64,000 nucleotides of DNA from Agrypnia vestita (lineage: Eukaryota; Arthropoda; Insecta; Trichoptera; Phryganeidae). Positions 33,961 through 43,930 of the stretch are shown here, piece by piece (positions within the stretch are counted from its first letter, which is position 1; every line of letters starts with the position of its first letter). Below the pieces are notes generated by a model that made no database searches, had not been told where the DNA came from, and saw nothing but the letters and a program-made list of their open reading frames with translations. Made by a program: the position numbers and the translations under genes. The stretch covers positions 62,001 through 126,000 of the forward strand of contig JADDOH010023624.1 in the NCBI GenBank assembly GCA_016648135.1. The letters are read 5' to 3'.

Positions 33961-34555
33961 TCTTATTTAATATATTCTCTAATTCAAACTCGTCATCTCC
34001 TCTCTACATTCCATCCCCCCACGATAATTGATTAGTTTACATATTTTCTTTTAAGGATAGGTTCTGTGCGTCCATTCTAGTGAATATTACATTTAATTTA
34101 AATGGTAAACACAAATTTGTTTAGTATTGTATATTTTCGTAGATAAAACATATAAAATCATCGCTTAAATGCGGTAGTCGCTCTCCCTGTCTGTGTGTAC
34201 ACGATTTGTGTTTAACTTACACCTTAGGTGTGATTTATAAGTAGTAAAATGATTAATTTACTTATACTACCCAGCCACCGCCGGCGATAATGAAACCGTT
34301 AATCATATCGTCTGACAATCTCCATACAGCCGGCGCGACAGTGAAAAGCCTGTATGGGAATTGAGAATATTTTGCGTGTTGGTTTTACGATCCGACGATA
34401 GTGCTTTGATTGTGCCAAACTGGAAAATTTTTAATTTGGTTCAGGATTTTATTAAAAATAAAATTGTAGATTATGAAAATAGATAGCTAAAAGGCGACTT
34501 CTACACGATCGATTTTATTACCTAGTTTTGTGTGCGTTACACGCGTCACGTATAG
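33961..34555. other. No gene; possible regulatory patch
   Basis: Bases 34260-34400 (CACCGCCGGCGATAATGAAA, CGTTAATCATATCGTCTGAC, GCCGGCGCGACAG) are GC-richer, carry TAAT/ATTA cores and have no repeat partner here. The flanks are AT-rich. Confidence 0.3.
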
Positions 34556-35232
34556 TGAGGGTAACAAAGCTATTCCAAAATACTGGTGGGTGGATTCCAG
34601 GGGCATGCAGTGAGAATAAGAAGCATGACTTAATTAAATATATATTTGGAAAAAAATCGAGATTAAATATTTACCTGGCAGAATTTATGAAATATTAAAA
34701 TCTAAATAATATTTTAATTATTGTGATGGGAATATTACGAGATATATCTCTTATTTCTGTTTCTTTTCAAAATATATGTTTGGTAAAAAGTCATGCTTTT
34801 TGTTCCCACTGCACTGAGATATGAGAAATCAAATTTTGCAATTTTTAAATTATCTCAGACTTATTTATTGCAAAACGTTAAACTGTAAATACAGTAACTT
34901 ATATCGATTATAAAAAATTCATTCGCTTCAATACAAGTCAAGTTAAACGATAAAAACTTAGCAACAATTAAAAATATATTTTTAAGGTTTTAATCTTTTT
35001 GTTTGAATTACATTAAAAGGAATGATTTTTCAAAATCAACATGTGTCACTGCGATGGTACTTCATGGATTTAAAAAAAGTCAGAAATGTTATTAAAAAAT
35101 GTAAACTTTGATATTGCACATCTCATAACTATTGTTATTAGGTCATGATTGCTTAAACTTTTTTTACTCATAGTCAAGGTAGAAATCCACCTCTAAAGTA
35201 TTGTTAGACTATCTCAGTCACACCCACTATAT
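34556..35232. mobile_element. Fold-back MITE subfamily copy interrupted by another MITE
   Basis: The outer end GGTAACAAAGCTATTCC and GGTGGATT matches 17249. The interior keeps CATTCGCTTCAATACAAGTC, and the right end has CAAGGTAGAAATCCACCT. A different element (34603-34814) sits inside the left arm. Confidence 0.55.
34603..34814. mobile_element. Small MITE, GCAGTGGGAACA arms, nested
   Basis: TGCAGTGAGAATAAGAAGCA at the left is mirrored by GCTTTTTGTTCCCACTGCA at the right, and AGCATGACTT continues the arm inward. The better-kept copy is at 63143-63311. It splits the surrounding MITE, so it is the younger insertion at this site. Confidence 0.6.
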
Positions 35233-36089
35233 ATTTTTAAATATTTAATAATTATAACGGTTTTGGGCAACTTATGGTGCTCAAATATTCATATACATAT
35301 TATAAGTTTTTCTGACACCATGTATATGTGATAAATTTAGAGTTAAAATTTGTATAGCTATACAGAGAAAAAATATTTTATCGGAACATAATATATTTAT
35401 GAATATATATTTAATAACTCTTACAGTGTGAGCAAGTAGGTGAGACTTTGTGTACACGTATTTACGCATACTTATCTCTATAAAAATTGAATGCGTTAAC
35501 CTTAACGAGTTTGCACGCGCGTTAGAAGTTATACTTCTTTAACATGCATAAAAAGCCACGTGCCAGGTCGTATACCTTGATTGGATTGGAATTTTACAAA
35601 ACAACGCTCGCGCATTCTGTCCATCTATATTCCAACTCAATAAACAACATATACACTCGGTGTACAATGCAAGCTATAATTCTCTGTCAACAGATAAAAA
35701 AATCTAAAATACACATTAAATACAGTATCCACGTTCCAAATTGCCTTCTATAATATTCTAATAAAAAACAGTTAACACATGATAACTCAATCATCACAAT
35801 AACTCATTATGAATTTGATCACAATTATATCTCTAAAACTACAGAGGCAAATATAAAATTTACAGCGCCTGGAGCATATGCAATTTCCATAACAACTTGA
35901 TGTCGTCACTTATCAGAATTGCTTTTGGTTAAATATCACTCGGAAAACAACCTCAGCTTTTGTTTGGTGGTGTGAAAATATTGCGTTTCACGATGCGCGC
36001 GCATTTCGTTGCATCCTTAATCTTCTTCACCTTTGCGCGCATAAAAAAGGTATAACGTCAAAAATCCTCATTTCTTCCTCCTTACTTAC
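35233..36089. other. No recognised gene
   Basis: AT-rich with mixed patches near 35500-35620 and 35990-36060. The frames at 35281-35469 and 35544-35753 are chance-like. Confidence 0.35.
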
Positions 36090-36330
36090 ATGCAACACGT
36101 CATAGAACGGCACACTTTTCTGTATTGGTTCACCACTTTTGCCTCGTTCACTTTCATATTCCTAAGCGCTTTTTGTTTATGAGAGCTTTTAACGCAGCCA
36201 TACTCGTCGGAGAACGGCTCTGATATTGATTTGGTTTATTTGATTATGTCAGGTTTTTCGTGAGGGTATTTCCTAGAAAGGGTACTCTTTCTGTTGCCTT
36301 CAAGATTCGTCTCGTATGGTTTGTTTTATG
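36090..36330 (-). pseudogene. RTE-type LINE remnant
   Basis: On the minus strand AAGTGAACGAGGCAAAAGTG (family: NVAEAKVV) is followed by a worn RVWRS block near 36110. TTGAAGGCAACAGAAAG (family: VEGNR) lies at 36305-36289. The frame is broken throughout. Confidence 0.5.
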
Positions 36331-36442
36331 TGCTTTTATTAATCATTTCATCCCTGGACATAGATTTAGTCGCTTGACACATAATATTTTTTTTAAATCT
36401 CTCATAATAACTGGTTAATATCAGTATATACGCGTATTTTAA

Positions 36443-36567
36443 TAAAATTAAAAGCGTGGGGCGCTTTTTCTCAAGTCCCAATAATCGCTTGCACAATTTT
36501 ACTTTTAATGTATCTTTCTTTCTTTACATAAACACAAGAAAGTCGCCCCATGCTTTTAATTTTATTG
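36443..36567. mobile_element. Short MITE with AATTAAAAGCGTGGGGCG arms
   Basis: AAAATTAAAAGCGTGGGGCG at the left is mirrored by CGCCCCATGCTTTTAATTTT at the right, over 25 bases with one or two mismatches, about 125 bp in total. It lies directly upstream of the RTE fragment at 36570. Confidence 0.55.
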
Positions 36568-36569
36568 CC

Positions 36570-37090
36570 ATAACTAGCGGTACATAACAGCGTTCTAGTG
36601 CCAACACTTATGTATGGAAGTGAAGCCTGGAATTGGCAAAAGAGGAATGAAAGTAGACTGAATGCGGTTGAAATGCGGTCACTAAGACGCTTGTGTGGAA
36701 AATCTTTGGTCGATAGAGTGAGGAATGAACAAATTAGAAGTGAATGCAATGCTGGCTGTAGTGTGGTAGATAGAATAAAGAAAGGAGTGCTGAGATGGTT
36801 TGGTCATGTGGAACGTATGAACGAGGAAAGTATGGTTAAGAAAATATATGAGGCGAATGTTGAAGGCAACAGGAATAGAGGGCGTCCGCGAAAGACCTGG
36901 CACGATCAGGTACTACAAGTATTTGAGGATGGCCCTGTTAAAAGCCGCAACAACCGTAGAACGTGTATGAGAAGATGTATGAATGTGGCCGAAGCAAAAG
37001 TGGTGTGCCAGGATAGAAGAGTGTGGCGTTCAATCCTCTCTGCCTACCCCTGCAGGAAAACGGCGTGATGGTTAGTTAGTTAGTTAGCCA
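36570..37090 (+). pseudogene. RTE-type LINE RT C-terminal fragment, open frame, TTAG tail
   Basis: This is the best-kept member of the family here. The frame runs unbroken from upstream of 36598 to a TGA at 37066: LMYGSEAWNWQKRNESRLNA, VEMRSLRRLCGKSLVDRV, NEQIRSECNAGCSVVDRI, GVLRWFGHVERMNEE, MVKKIYEANVEGNRNRGRPR, KTWHDQVLQVFEDGPVKS, CMRRCMNVAEAKVVC and DRRVWRSILSAYPC. YGSEAW, LRWFGHVERM and GRPRKTW mark the RT connection/C-terminal region. Endonuclease and RT palm are absent (5' truncation near 36570). The tail is GGTTAGTTAGTTAG. Near-identity to 30885 and 63600 suggests fairly recent activity of the source. Confidence 0.85.
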
Positions 37091-37374
37091 TACGCATAAA
37101 CTGCGACCGTTCCTAGTACTGTGGCATGTTTGATTTTTTTTTAAATATATTAATTATTTCATCCTTTCTTCGCTTATATGACCCGCATTACCAAACCTAT
37201 GCTACAGACAGCTCTTCACTGGCTCCTTATTTTTTCATTCTTCACTCCATCATACAAAGATTTTTCACAAACATTGCATTTAACATTCGGTCGACTTTCG
37301 TTTTTATTTGACAACTTCAGGGAAAAAAAAACGGTATTTCATTTCTGCAACGTAAATCAGAAATATTGAAATTA
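37091..37374. other. No recognised gene
   Basis: AT-rich; short frames at 37126-37369 are chance-like. Confidence 0.35.
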
Positions 37375-37540
37375 CCCTAAACTTTGAAGTATATTATGTC
37401 CATAACTATTGATGGTAGAACATTTTCGACTCTTAAGATAAGTAAGAATCTACTAAAACAATAAGAAATAAAAAATACAATAATAAATAATCTGCCTGTA
37501 AAGTATTGTGAACTAGCTCTGTTACACCCTGTATTTCAAA
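37375..37540. repeat. Fold-back MITE subfamily fragment
   Basis: TCCATAACTATTGATGGTAG, CATTTTCGACTCTTAAGATA, and GTAAAGTATTGTGAACTAGC followed by TCTGTTACACCCTG match the right half of the 17249/34556 subfamily. Confidence 0.5.
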
Positions 37541-37849
37541 TTCATCTTATGTAGTAGAGAAAAGCAAGGTAAAGAGAGAGGTGTAGATAGTATGTCTCGT
37601 GAGGATGATCACAGTATGGTAGTTTATTTATTTTCCATGGTGGAACACGCATTACCCTCGCGAGAGTGCGCTAGTTAACTGCCCGAAGCCGCTTTTCTAT
37701 ATTTAGCTCTCCATATTCCTGAATTAATAACTCTTCTCTTTTCACATCAGGACTGGATTGTGTCTGGAAAATTTCGCCCAGGAGCCCAAACGAGACGAGG
37801 AATTACAAGTTTAAAGAAAATTTAACATATGTGTGTCATATAATTTATA
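37541..37849. other. No recognised gene
   Basis: This is mixed sequence. GGTGGAACACGCATTACCCT and CGCGAGAGTGCGCTAGTTAA at 37640-37680 are GC-richer but unassigned. Confidence 0.3.
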
Positions 37850-38200
37850 AAAATAAAATTAGTTTTCACCACTTTTATATTGAAAAATATCAATATGTTT
37901 CAGATCCCATGGCCTCCTCATCAGGGTACAATTGTATACTAACAATTACATTAAAATATCGAAGTAGATGTAGACAAGCAAAATATTAAAAATATATATA
38001 TTTATGGAAAATGAATAGTAATAAAGTACCTACTTAACATGAAAATAAATTTAAAAGATAACTATTTGTAAAAAGGACCTGGTTATTTATAATATTCAAT
38101 TTAGTATTACAACTTTTTCTTATTTCCAATTTATCAAACTGTGATTCTGTATAATTTGTACGTCAAAATTGTAAACCCTTATTAATATCAAAAGAACCAT
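37850..38200. repeat. Hammerhead-like family 1, single left arm
   Basis: TAGTTTTCACCACTTTTATA and ATCAATATGTTTC lead into the motif. On the minus strand 37924-37897 it reads CTGATGA, a GGAGGCC...GGGATCT hairpin with mismatches, GAAAC. The interior to 38200 matches 8090-8280 (AGTACCTACTTAACATG, GGTTATTTATAATATTCAAT). No right arm is seen. Confidence 0.55.
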
Positions 38201-38288
38201 CCATAGCCAAAAGATGGTTAGAAAATTCTGAGTATTCCTTAATCATAACTTGAAAATTTTACACGTTTTAAATGATATATTTTGTATC

Positions 38289-38520
38289 TAAAATAAATAA
38301 ATAAAAAACACTTTTCTTTTTATTAAACCACGATTTATTATTGTGCCAACCGGTTTCGCTTAAACTTAAACTTAAGCTTCATCAGGGCAACTTAATAACT
38401 GGATAAATTAGTTATTAAGTTGCCCTGATGAAATATAAAGTTTAAACGAAACCGGTTGGCACAATCATACATAAATCGTGGTTTAATATAAAGAAAAGTG
38501 TTATTTATTTATTTATTTTA
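38289..38520. mobile_element. Inverted-arm hairpin with two hammerhead-like motifs (family 3)
   Basis: Arms of about 112 bases flank a 9-base loop (38401-38409), from TAAAATAAATAAATA at the left to its mirror at the right. Left motif, minus strand 38385-38353: CTGATGA, A, GCTTAA...TTAAGC (six perfect pairs), GAAAC, then CGGTT and GGCA. Right motif, plus strand 38425-38452: CTGATGA, a decayed hairpin, GAAAC. In both, TGCC before the core pairs with GGCA after it (4-bp helix I), and AACCGGTT is a palindrome suited to helix III in a dimer. Confidence 0.6.
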
Positions 38521-38974
38521 ATATGTCAAACCACAAAGTTATTGCTTTCTATCAAAGTATATTTTATATCTGTTTCAATTTGCAATTTAGAAAGCAGAAG
38601 GTCACTTCTATATTATGTTTTCAAAAGCAATACATTTTTTAAATAATCATACTGATTTTGTAATGTTATGAATGATTATTATATTGTAATCGGGGATACC
38701 TCTCTCTGCCGAATTTCTCATCGAAAATCAACACTCCATCAATTCTCCACGTCGACTTTTGTTAATTATTATCGAGTGGTCGAGAAGTGAAGTTATTTAC
38801 ATCAAACTGTCTGATATAATTAATAGCGACACTTCGCAACTTGGCCAGCCGCGATTTATACACTCGGCTTAACCAGCCCATCAAAATGTCATCCGTTACT
38901 CTAAAGGCTCCTCCGCTTGATCAAAATTATCGACACTAACACTGATTCTTGTTATATTATATCCAGCACGTCAC
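38521..38974. other. No gene; candidate regulatory island 38700-38960
   Basis: GTTAATTATTATCGAGTGGT, GGCCAGCCGCGATTTATACA and AACCAGCCCATCAAAATGTC form a non-repetitive, moderately GC-rich stretch with TAAT and TTTAT cores. No frame is present. Confidence 0.3.
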
Positions 38975-39320
38975 TAATAATAATAATAATAATTGTATAA
39001 CTTATATAGCGCCGTTTTCGCGAATACTCACCTAAAGGGCGCTTTACACAGAAAATCTTACAAAACAACTTACTGCTAGAAAAGAAAAAAACTTATTTAC
39101 TATTACTTATTCACTAGGTGGCATGCAAGAAATGAAATTAAAATTGTGTACTATAATAGTTGGGAGTGCCTGAAAGAATTAGGTGTTTTCGCGGAGTGCA
39201 CAATAGGAGTGGAAAACATTGGCTAGCGTTGTTGTGGTCAGATTCTATAGGTTTTTATAGGATTGTCTAAATAAATGCGTCTTAAGTTGTTTTTTGGACT
39301 GTGGTAAGCTGTCTGTTTGT
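38975..39320 (-). repeat. LINE (L2-like) 3' end, inverted copy
   Basis: An ATT-type tail at 38976-38993 is followed by TATAGCGCCGTTTTCGCGAA, AGGGCGCTTTACACAG and CACTAGGTGGCATGCAAG, the mirror of 26196-26395. It extends further 5' in element sense than that copy. Confidence 0.6.
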
Positions 39321-40120
39321 CTCAGTTTATTAGGTTCACTAGTGCTACCATACGCAAATAATGATGGGATTTTAAACAACGAGGTATTAAAACGCGAAAA
39401 AATTAATAAATCTCTTTGTAACAATGTCCTTTGTAATTACCGCTACCAGATGGTGCAAATACATTGAGGTATGAAATAAAAATGCGGTATAAAAAGCACA
39501 ATTCGCCATGTGACGATGTATGTCACTAACACTATCGAGACGCTACGTTACGTTAGATGGCGTTGTTTTCACAGCTTTGACTCGTGGCCAAAATATATAT
39601 TAAAATGACATTTTTGACGGGTTATACGAAGCTACACAGGCAAACTATGCAGAGTATAATAGAGCTGGTCCGCAATATATTAAGTGTAAATTCCTGCCTA
39701 AAATGTTCAAGCAACAATGTCCCAATGTCAATCGACGTTCACGCAACCAATTTTAGTTTCCAAAAAAAATTGTTTTCTGTCATTTTTAGATTTTCCTTCC
39801 GAAATATTAATAATTGTATTCGTGATAACAGGTGTGCGCTCGTAAATGCGCTGGTTTCCACGAAGTCGCCAGGTTCTTGCGGAATCCGGTTAATTCATGA
39901 ACACGACATGTACGACCGCCACCCGCCCACCTAGTTGTTATTAAATGACACCGAAGCATTCTGGAAATACATTGCAAGCGTAAATGCGAAAGCCTCGTTG
40001 AAACGTAAGTTTCTGTAAATATGCCTTAAGGTAAACAATTTAATGTTCGTCCATTTGTTTAGATTTTCATCACACCAATTAAATAAAAGAGTGACAAAAA
40101 AGCGCTGTCAAATTAGCGTA
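39321..40120. other. No recognised gene
   Basis: The 116-codon open frame at 39584-39934 starts at a GTG and has no domain, and no supporting splice signal or homology was seen. It is left uncalled. Confidence 0.3.
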
Positions 40121-40482
40121 AGGGAGCGTCCATAAATCACATGGCCTGAAGAAAGGGGTTATGTAAAACGCCATGCTGGGCTACGTGAGGGAGGGGAGTC
40201 AGAGTCGAGCTACGTTATACTTTCATTTATTTTATTTGACACGATTGAAACGGTACGGAATAAGCGATCGATATATGTGCCCAGATTGGTTTGCACAAGA
40301 TCAATAATTTCAAAATAGTTTTGGTAAGGGAAAGCAGCACAAAATTTATTCTGGAATTAATAGGAAAAAACTACTTTTCACTCGGGGGTATGGTCAAAGC
40401 AAAAGCCATGCTAGGGCTGCATAGGGAGAGGGAGGGTTCAAATGAGTTCAAAATGGAACCATGTGGTTTATGGACACTCCCT
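40121..40482. mobile_element. Palindromic MITE, GGGAGCGTCCATAAA arms, copy 1
   Basis: AGGGAGCGTCCATAAATCAC at 40121-40140 is mirrored by GTGGTTTATGGACACTCCCT at 40463-40482. GCCATGCTGGGCTACGTGAG near the left is mirrored by AAAGCCATGCTAGGGCTGCA near the right. Copy 2 is at 56142-56465. The family is non-coding. The frame 40291-40539 is a by-product. Confidence 0.65.
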
Positions 40483-40964
40483 AATGTGTACTGTAAGGTG
40501 TTGAAGCAGCGAAATTTCCAAGCATTGTTATTTTCTTGACACTTTATTTTGTATATTATTTTTAAAATGACAGATCAGAACAGGACATAATTGTCTATAA
40601 AAAAGTATTAGCAATATTCTTAATTTTTAATAATGTTTTTAGTCATATCAGTTGCAACACTCATCCTTAAATTTGCGATGTTCATGATGATCATTAAATA
40701 ATATAAACCTCGTTACCTCTACCGGGGTTTAATATTGTTTTATATTTTTTAACTACTTATATTTTGAAAGAAACAGAATCTCCCATCGAAGTATCAAACT
40801 TACTACTTTTACTTCTTCTTCATACTTATATTAATTAATACTACTTTTAAGTAATAATTGTTACATTGATTCTGTTCAAATATAAATAACGGTTAGGTAC
40901 TGAAACAATGAGCCAAAGTTACTGCTGTAAGGGTATTTGTAAGGGATATATTCTTTTTCTTTTT
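40483..40964. other. No gene; worn relative of hammerhead-like family 4
   Basis: Around 40705-40815 the order ATAAACCTCGTTACCTCTAC, GTTTAATATTG, AACTACTT, AGAAACAGAATCTCCCATCG resembles 47440-47600 and 55040-55145, but the ribozyme-like core is lost. Confidence 0.35.
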
Positions 40965-41260
40965 CTACCCCTTATCTTATTGGGTCGTAGTCCCTGCACC
41001 GCATAGGAGATTCTACATCTCCTTATCTTGGACTTCGCTCTCCGCGTTAGCCCAATTTAGTTGCAACTTTGCTTCGCAGCAGTTCTCCAACCGTTTCCAC
41101 CAGCTCCTCCTAGGACGGCCCCTTGGTGTTCTGCCTTCTGGTCTTCCTGGAATATAAGCTTTGGCAATCTATCTGCAAGATATGTCCCAGCCACCGTAGC
41201 TGTGATTTCCTGATAAATTTCAATAAGGTTTCTGCAACGTGACATTATCTTATTTGCGTA
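40965..41260 (-). pseudogene. LINE RT C-terminal fragment, frameshifted
   Basis: On the minus strand, joined across frame changes: QLRWLGHIL, DRLPKLIFQ, then RPEGRTPRGRP and RRSWWKRLEN in neighbouring frames. RLPK and GRTPRGRPRRSWW-type blocks are typical of insect LINE C-termini. The 62-codon frame at 41057-41245 covers part of it. The end toward 40965 is A-rich in element sense (AGAAAAAGAAAAAG), consistent with a tail. Confidence 0.6.
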
Positions 41261-42134
41261 TTTTTGATTTTGTCCTTTCTGGTAATTCCTGATATTCCTC
41301 GTAGAAATCCCATCTCGGCGCCGCGTAGCCTTGAGCGGGTTCTATCGGTCAAGAGGCAATATTATTAAGTAAATTAATTACCGTCATTAAACCTTCTATG
41401 TTCTCTAATGTTCTCTCAATATTCCCGTTACAACCACAGTTTCAAACTTTCGTGATAACATTTTTCGTGTAAGTGCTGGAGAAAAATATTTAGTTTCATA
41501 CACCTATACAGTCTACTAAAATATATAGTGGAGAATTTACACATGACGCGGACTTTCTCGATGGTGAAACTAAAGTAACGCTAGAGTTTAACCCGTGTCA
41601 AACTTTGACGGCGATTATCTCAGTTTGGTCGTTTGTGGGTTAGTTCCCAGTTGTTTAACGCTAACCATTTTGTGTTTTACATTTCGACGCAGAATGCTGA
41701 ATTCAAAATGAATGTTTTTTGGTAATTTTCACCGAAACCAAATTAATGGTGATGACAGTTAAATAAATATTACCCTTTGACTTTTCAATAATTAAAATTT
41801 TTTAACTCCTCTAATGTTTTCTTCTTTTTTCTTCCGGAAAATAATTTTAAAATTTTTACTCTTTCTTATTATTCTTATCAAGGTCTGTTAAATAAATCTT
41901 ACTATATCTGGTCTAATACAGAAATATATATTGTTAAATTAGTAATTCGTTACTCGATTAACAGAGGGCTTAAAACATTTTCCAATATACCCACATATAC
42001 GAACGCTGCATGATTTATTCTGCGACCAATTCTGTAAGGGATTTAGTACTTATTTGAATACAACCTCCCTTCCCATTCTCTAATCTCAGCAATATCCATA
42101 GAGCACCTACTGTACTTAGTATTTCTTAAGATAA
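41261..42134. other. No recognised gene
   Basis: AT-rich; CTCAGTTTGGTCGTTTGTGG and surrounding bases (41560-41660) are mixed but unassigned. Confidence 0.35.
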
Positions 42135-42458
42135 AATATAAGTCTCACAGAGATCAAGCTAGTTATATGGGAAACACGTATGGAAGTCTTTGTATGGTGG
42201 CCCAGGGCTTATGACCTATATGACCTGGATCAAGCGACCACTTTACACAATGCAACGTTCACCAATTCCACCATAAGAACATCCACGTATTATAAATTTT
42301 TTGAATGTTGTATATAATATGTTTTATATCAGTTTATTTAATATATAAGAATGGATTGAGCTAGAGACATCTATAGTCATTCCCGTGAACTTGTTAGTAT
42401 ACATGGATTTCGGAGCTGGTAATAATAAGCAATATTATTTTTAATATATACATATATA
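42135..42458. mobile_element. GTCTCACAGAGA family copy, left arm kept
   Basis: ATAAGTCTCACAGAGATCAA, GGAAACACGTATGGAAGTC, CAAGCGACCACTTTACACAA and CAACGTTCACCAATTCCACC follow family order. The far part (AGCTAGAGACATCTATAGTC, GGAGCTGGTAATAATAAGCA) matches 33110 and 62700. It ends in a TA run that hosts the mariner insertion. Confidence 0.55.
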
Positions 42459-42460
42459 TA

Positions 42461-43741
42461 TTAGGTCCTTTCATATGAAATTGGAGTTTAGTATGGGAGG
42501 AACATAAAGCCGATTTTTTTTATTATAATATATTTATTTAATCAAAGTATGTACCATTGCTATCTATGCACTTTTGCCATCTCATAGGTAGTTCATCGAT
42601 CCCTTTACTAAAAAAACCATTCGGACGGGAATCAATAAAATCTTTGAAGGCGGTTTGGACTGCCCCTTCGGAGTTGAATTTTTTCCTTTGCAAGAAGTTA
42701 TCCGAATTTCTAAAAAAATGGTAATCTGTTGGGGCAAGGTCCGGAGAGTACGGTGGATGTCTTAGACATTCCAATTGAAGCTCCTCTAATTTGGTAGCCG
42801 TCTGTTGTGCAGTGTGTGGTCTAGCGTTATCATGAAGCAGCAGTGGCCTAGAGCGATTAACCAGCCTCGGTTGTTTAGCAGCTAGCTTTTCCATCATGGT
42901 TTGCAGTTGCTGACAATAGACATCTGCCGTAATCGTCTGGCCAGATTTAAGAAAGCTGTAGTGAACGACACCAGCACTAGTCCACCAAACGCTCACAAGT
43001 AACTTTTTTGGAGTCAATTTTCGCTTGGGGCATGGTTTGGCTGGTTCGGCAGGGTTCAGCCATTGCGATGAGCGCTTCCGATTATCGTACAGGATCCACT
43101 TTTCATCACAGGTAATGATTCGATTTAAAATCCCTTCATTATTGTGCCGGTTGAGTAATGCAACGCAGCAGTCAACGCGCGTTTGTTGATTTGCTTCACT
43201 CAATTCGTGAGGTACCCACCTTTCAAGCTTTTTCACCTTACCAATTTGCTTCAAGTGGATTAAAACAGTTTTATCACTAACACCGCAGCCTGCAGCTAAC
43301 TCGGATGTGGTTTGCGATGGATCCGCTTCCACAATAGCCTTCAATTCTTCATTATCAACTTTGGTCTCCGGCCGTCCACGGGGCTTGTTCTGCAGGTCGA
43401 AATTTCCAGAACGAAAACGTTGGAACCAAAAACGCACTGTGTTTTCTTTTGCGGCACCGTCGCCATACACATCATTAATCCTTCGAGCCGTTTCTGCAGC
43501 ACTGGTGCCACGGTGGAACTCGTACTCGTAAATAACGCGATATTTCAAGTTTTTCATTTTGTAAACTGAGTGACGCAAAGAAAAAAACAATTGAGGAAAA
43601 AACAAATGAATTATAATTTTCAAAACACAAATACATGAGTAAATAGCTGTATAAATTTGGATTTGGAATTCCTAACCAAAGAGAAGATATTTGAGATCAA
43701 ATTTGCCAGTACGGCAAAACGCCAATTTCATATGTAAGGAC

Positions 43742-43745
<4 letters not shown>
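42461..43745 (-). mobile_element. Complete mariner element (cecropia-type)
   Basis: It is 1285 bp, the usual mariner size. The terminal inverted repeats TTAGGTCCTTNCATATGAAA continuing into TTGG (24 bp) match at 42461-42484 and 43722-43745 with one mismatch (T/A at position 11). TA lies on both sides (42459-42460 and 43746-43747), the expected mariner target, although the site is inside a TA microsatellite so the duplication cannot be proved. It contains one transposase gene on the minus strand. Matching ends and an unbroken frame indicate a young, possibly autonomous copy. Confidence 0.95.
42538..43557 (-). CDS. Mariner transposase, DD34D, apparently intact
   Basis: This 339-residue cut-and-paste transposase binds the element's terminal repeats and moves it to TA sites in the nucleus. 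The N-terminal paired helix-turn-helix region spans residues 1-110 (FHRGTSAAETARRINDVYGD, then TTSELAAGCGVSDKTVLIHL), with GRP at 61-63 as the linker. WVPHEL is at 114-119. The catalytic aspartates are D151 (TCDEKW), D243 (LHDNARPH) and D278 (YSPDLAPTDYHFF), with 34 residues between the last two, the classical mariner spacing. HLKQIGKVKKLERWVPHEL and TCDEKWILYDNRKRS closely resemble the Hsmar1/cecropia group. The start at 43557 was chosen because MKNLKYRVIYEYEF aligns with family starts. An upstream ATG at 43623 would add 22 hydrophobic residues and is less likely. Length is normal and no break is seen. Confidence 0.93.
   Translation of the reverse strand: MKNLKYRVIYEYEFHRGTSAAETARRINDVYGDGAAKENTVRFWFQRFRSGNFDLQNKPRGRPETKVDNEELKAIVEADPSQTTSELAAGCGVSDKTVLIHLKQIGKVKKLERWVPHELSEANQQTRVDCCVALLNRHNNEGILNRIITCDEKWILYDNRKRSSQWLNPAEPAKPCPKRKLTPKKLLVSVWWTSAGVVHYSFLKSGQTITADVYCQQLQTMMEKLAAKQPRLVNRSRPLLLHDNARPHTAQQTATKLEELQLECLRHPPYSPDLAPTDYHFFRNSDNFLQRKKFNSEGAVQTAFKDFIDSRPNGFFSKGIDELPMRWQKCIDSNGTYFD

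Positions 43746-43784
<39 letters not shown>
43746..43784. repeat. TA microsatellite at mariner insertion site
   Basis: A TA run lies on the right flank of the mariner. A shorter TA-rich run lies on the left (42445-42460), so the element split a pre-existing TA tract or the tract expanded afterwards. Confidence 0.8.
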
Positions 43785-43849
43785 GAAATAAATAAATGAA
43801 ATAAAGAGAAATACACGAATATCAAATAATAAAACTGAAAAATTAAATG

Positions 43850-43930
43850 CTGGAACCCGGATTCAAACCACGGACCTCTGTGTTTCGCGCACAGCGTGTT
43901 ACCAATTTCACTTTCCCAGCGACTTAACAA
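43850..43930 (-). repeat. tRNA-like sequence, SINE head or tRNA pseudogene
   Basis: On the minus strand GGTTTGAATCCGGG (B box, 43870-43857) follows a CTGTG-CGCGAAA-CACAG hairpin that looks like an anticodon arm, though position 33 of the loop is G where T is near-universal. An A-box-like TCGCTGGGAAAGTG is upstream. It is unlikely to be a working tRNA. Confidence 0.4.

Noticed and set aside
39584..39934. 116-codon frame
   Set aside because: It starts at a GTG with no homology or domain. The last 40 residues look slightly better than noise but are not enough to call.
43307..43569. Plus-strand frames inside the mariner
   Set aside because: They are shadows of the transposase gene on the other strand.
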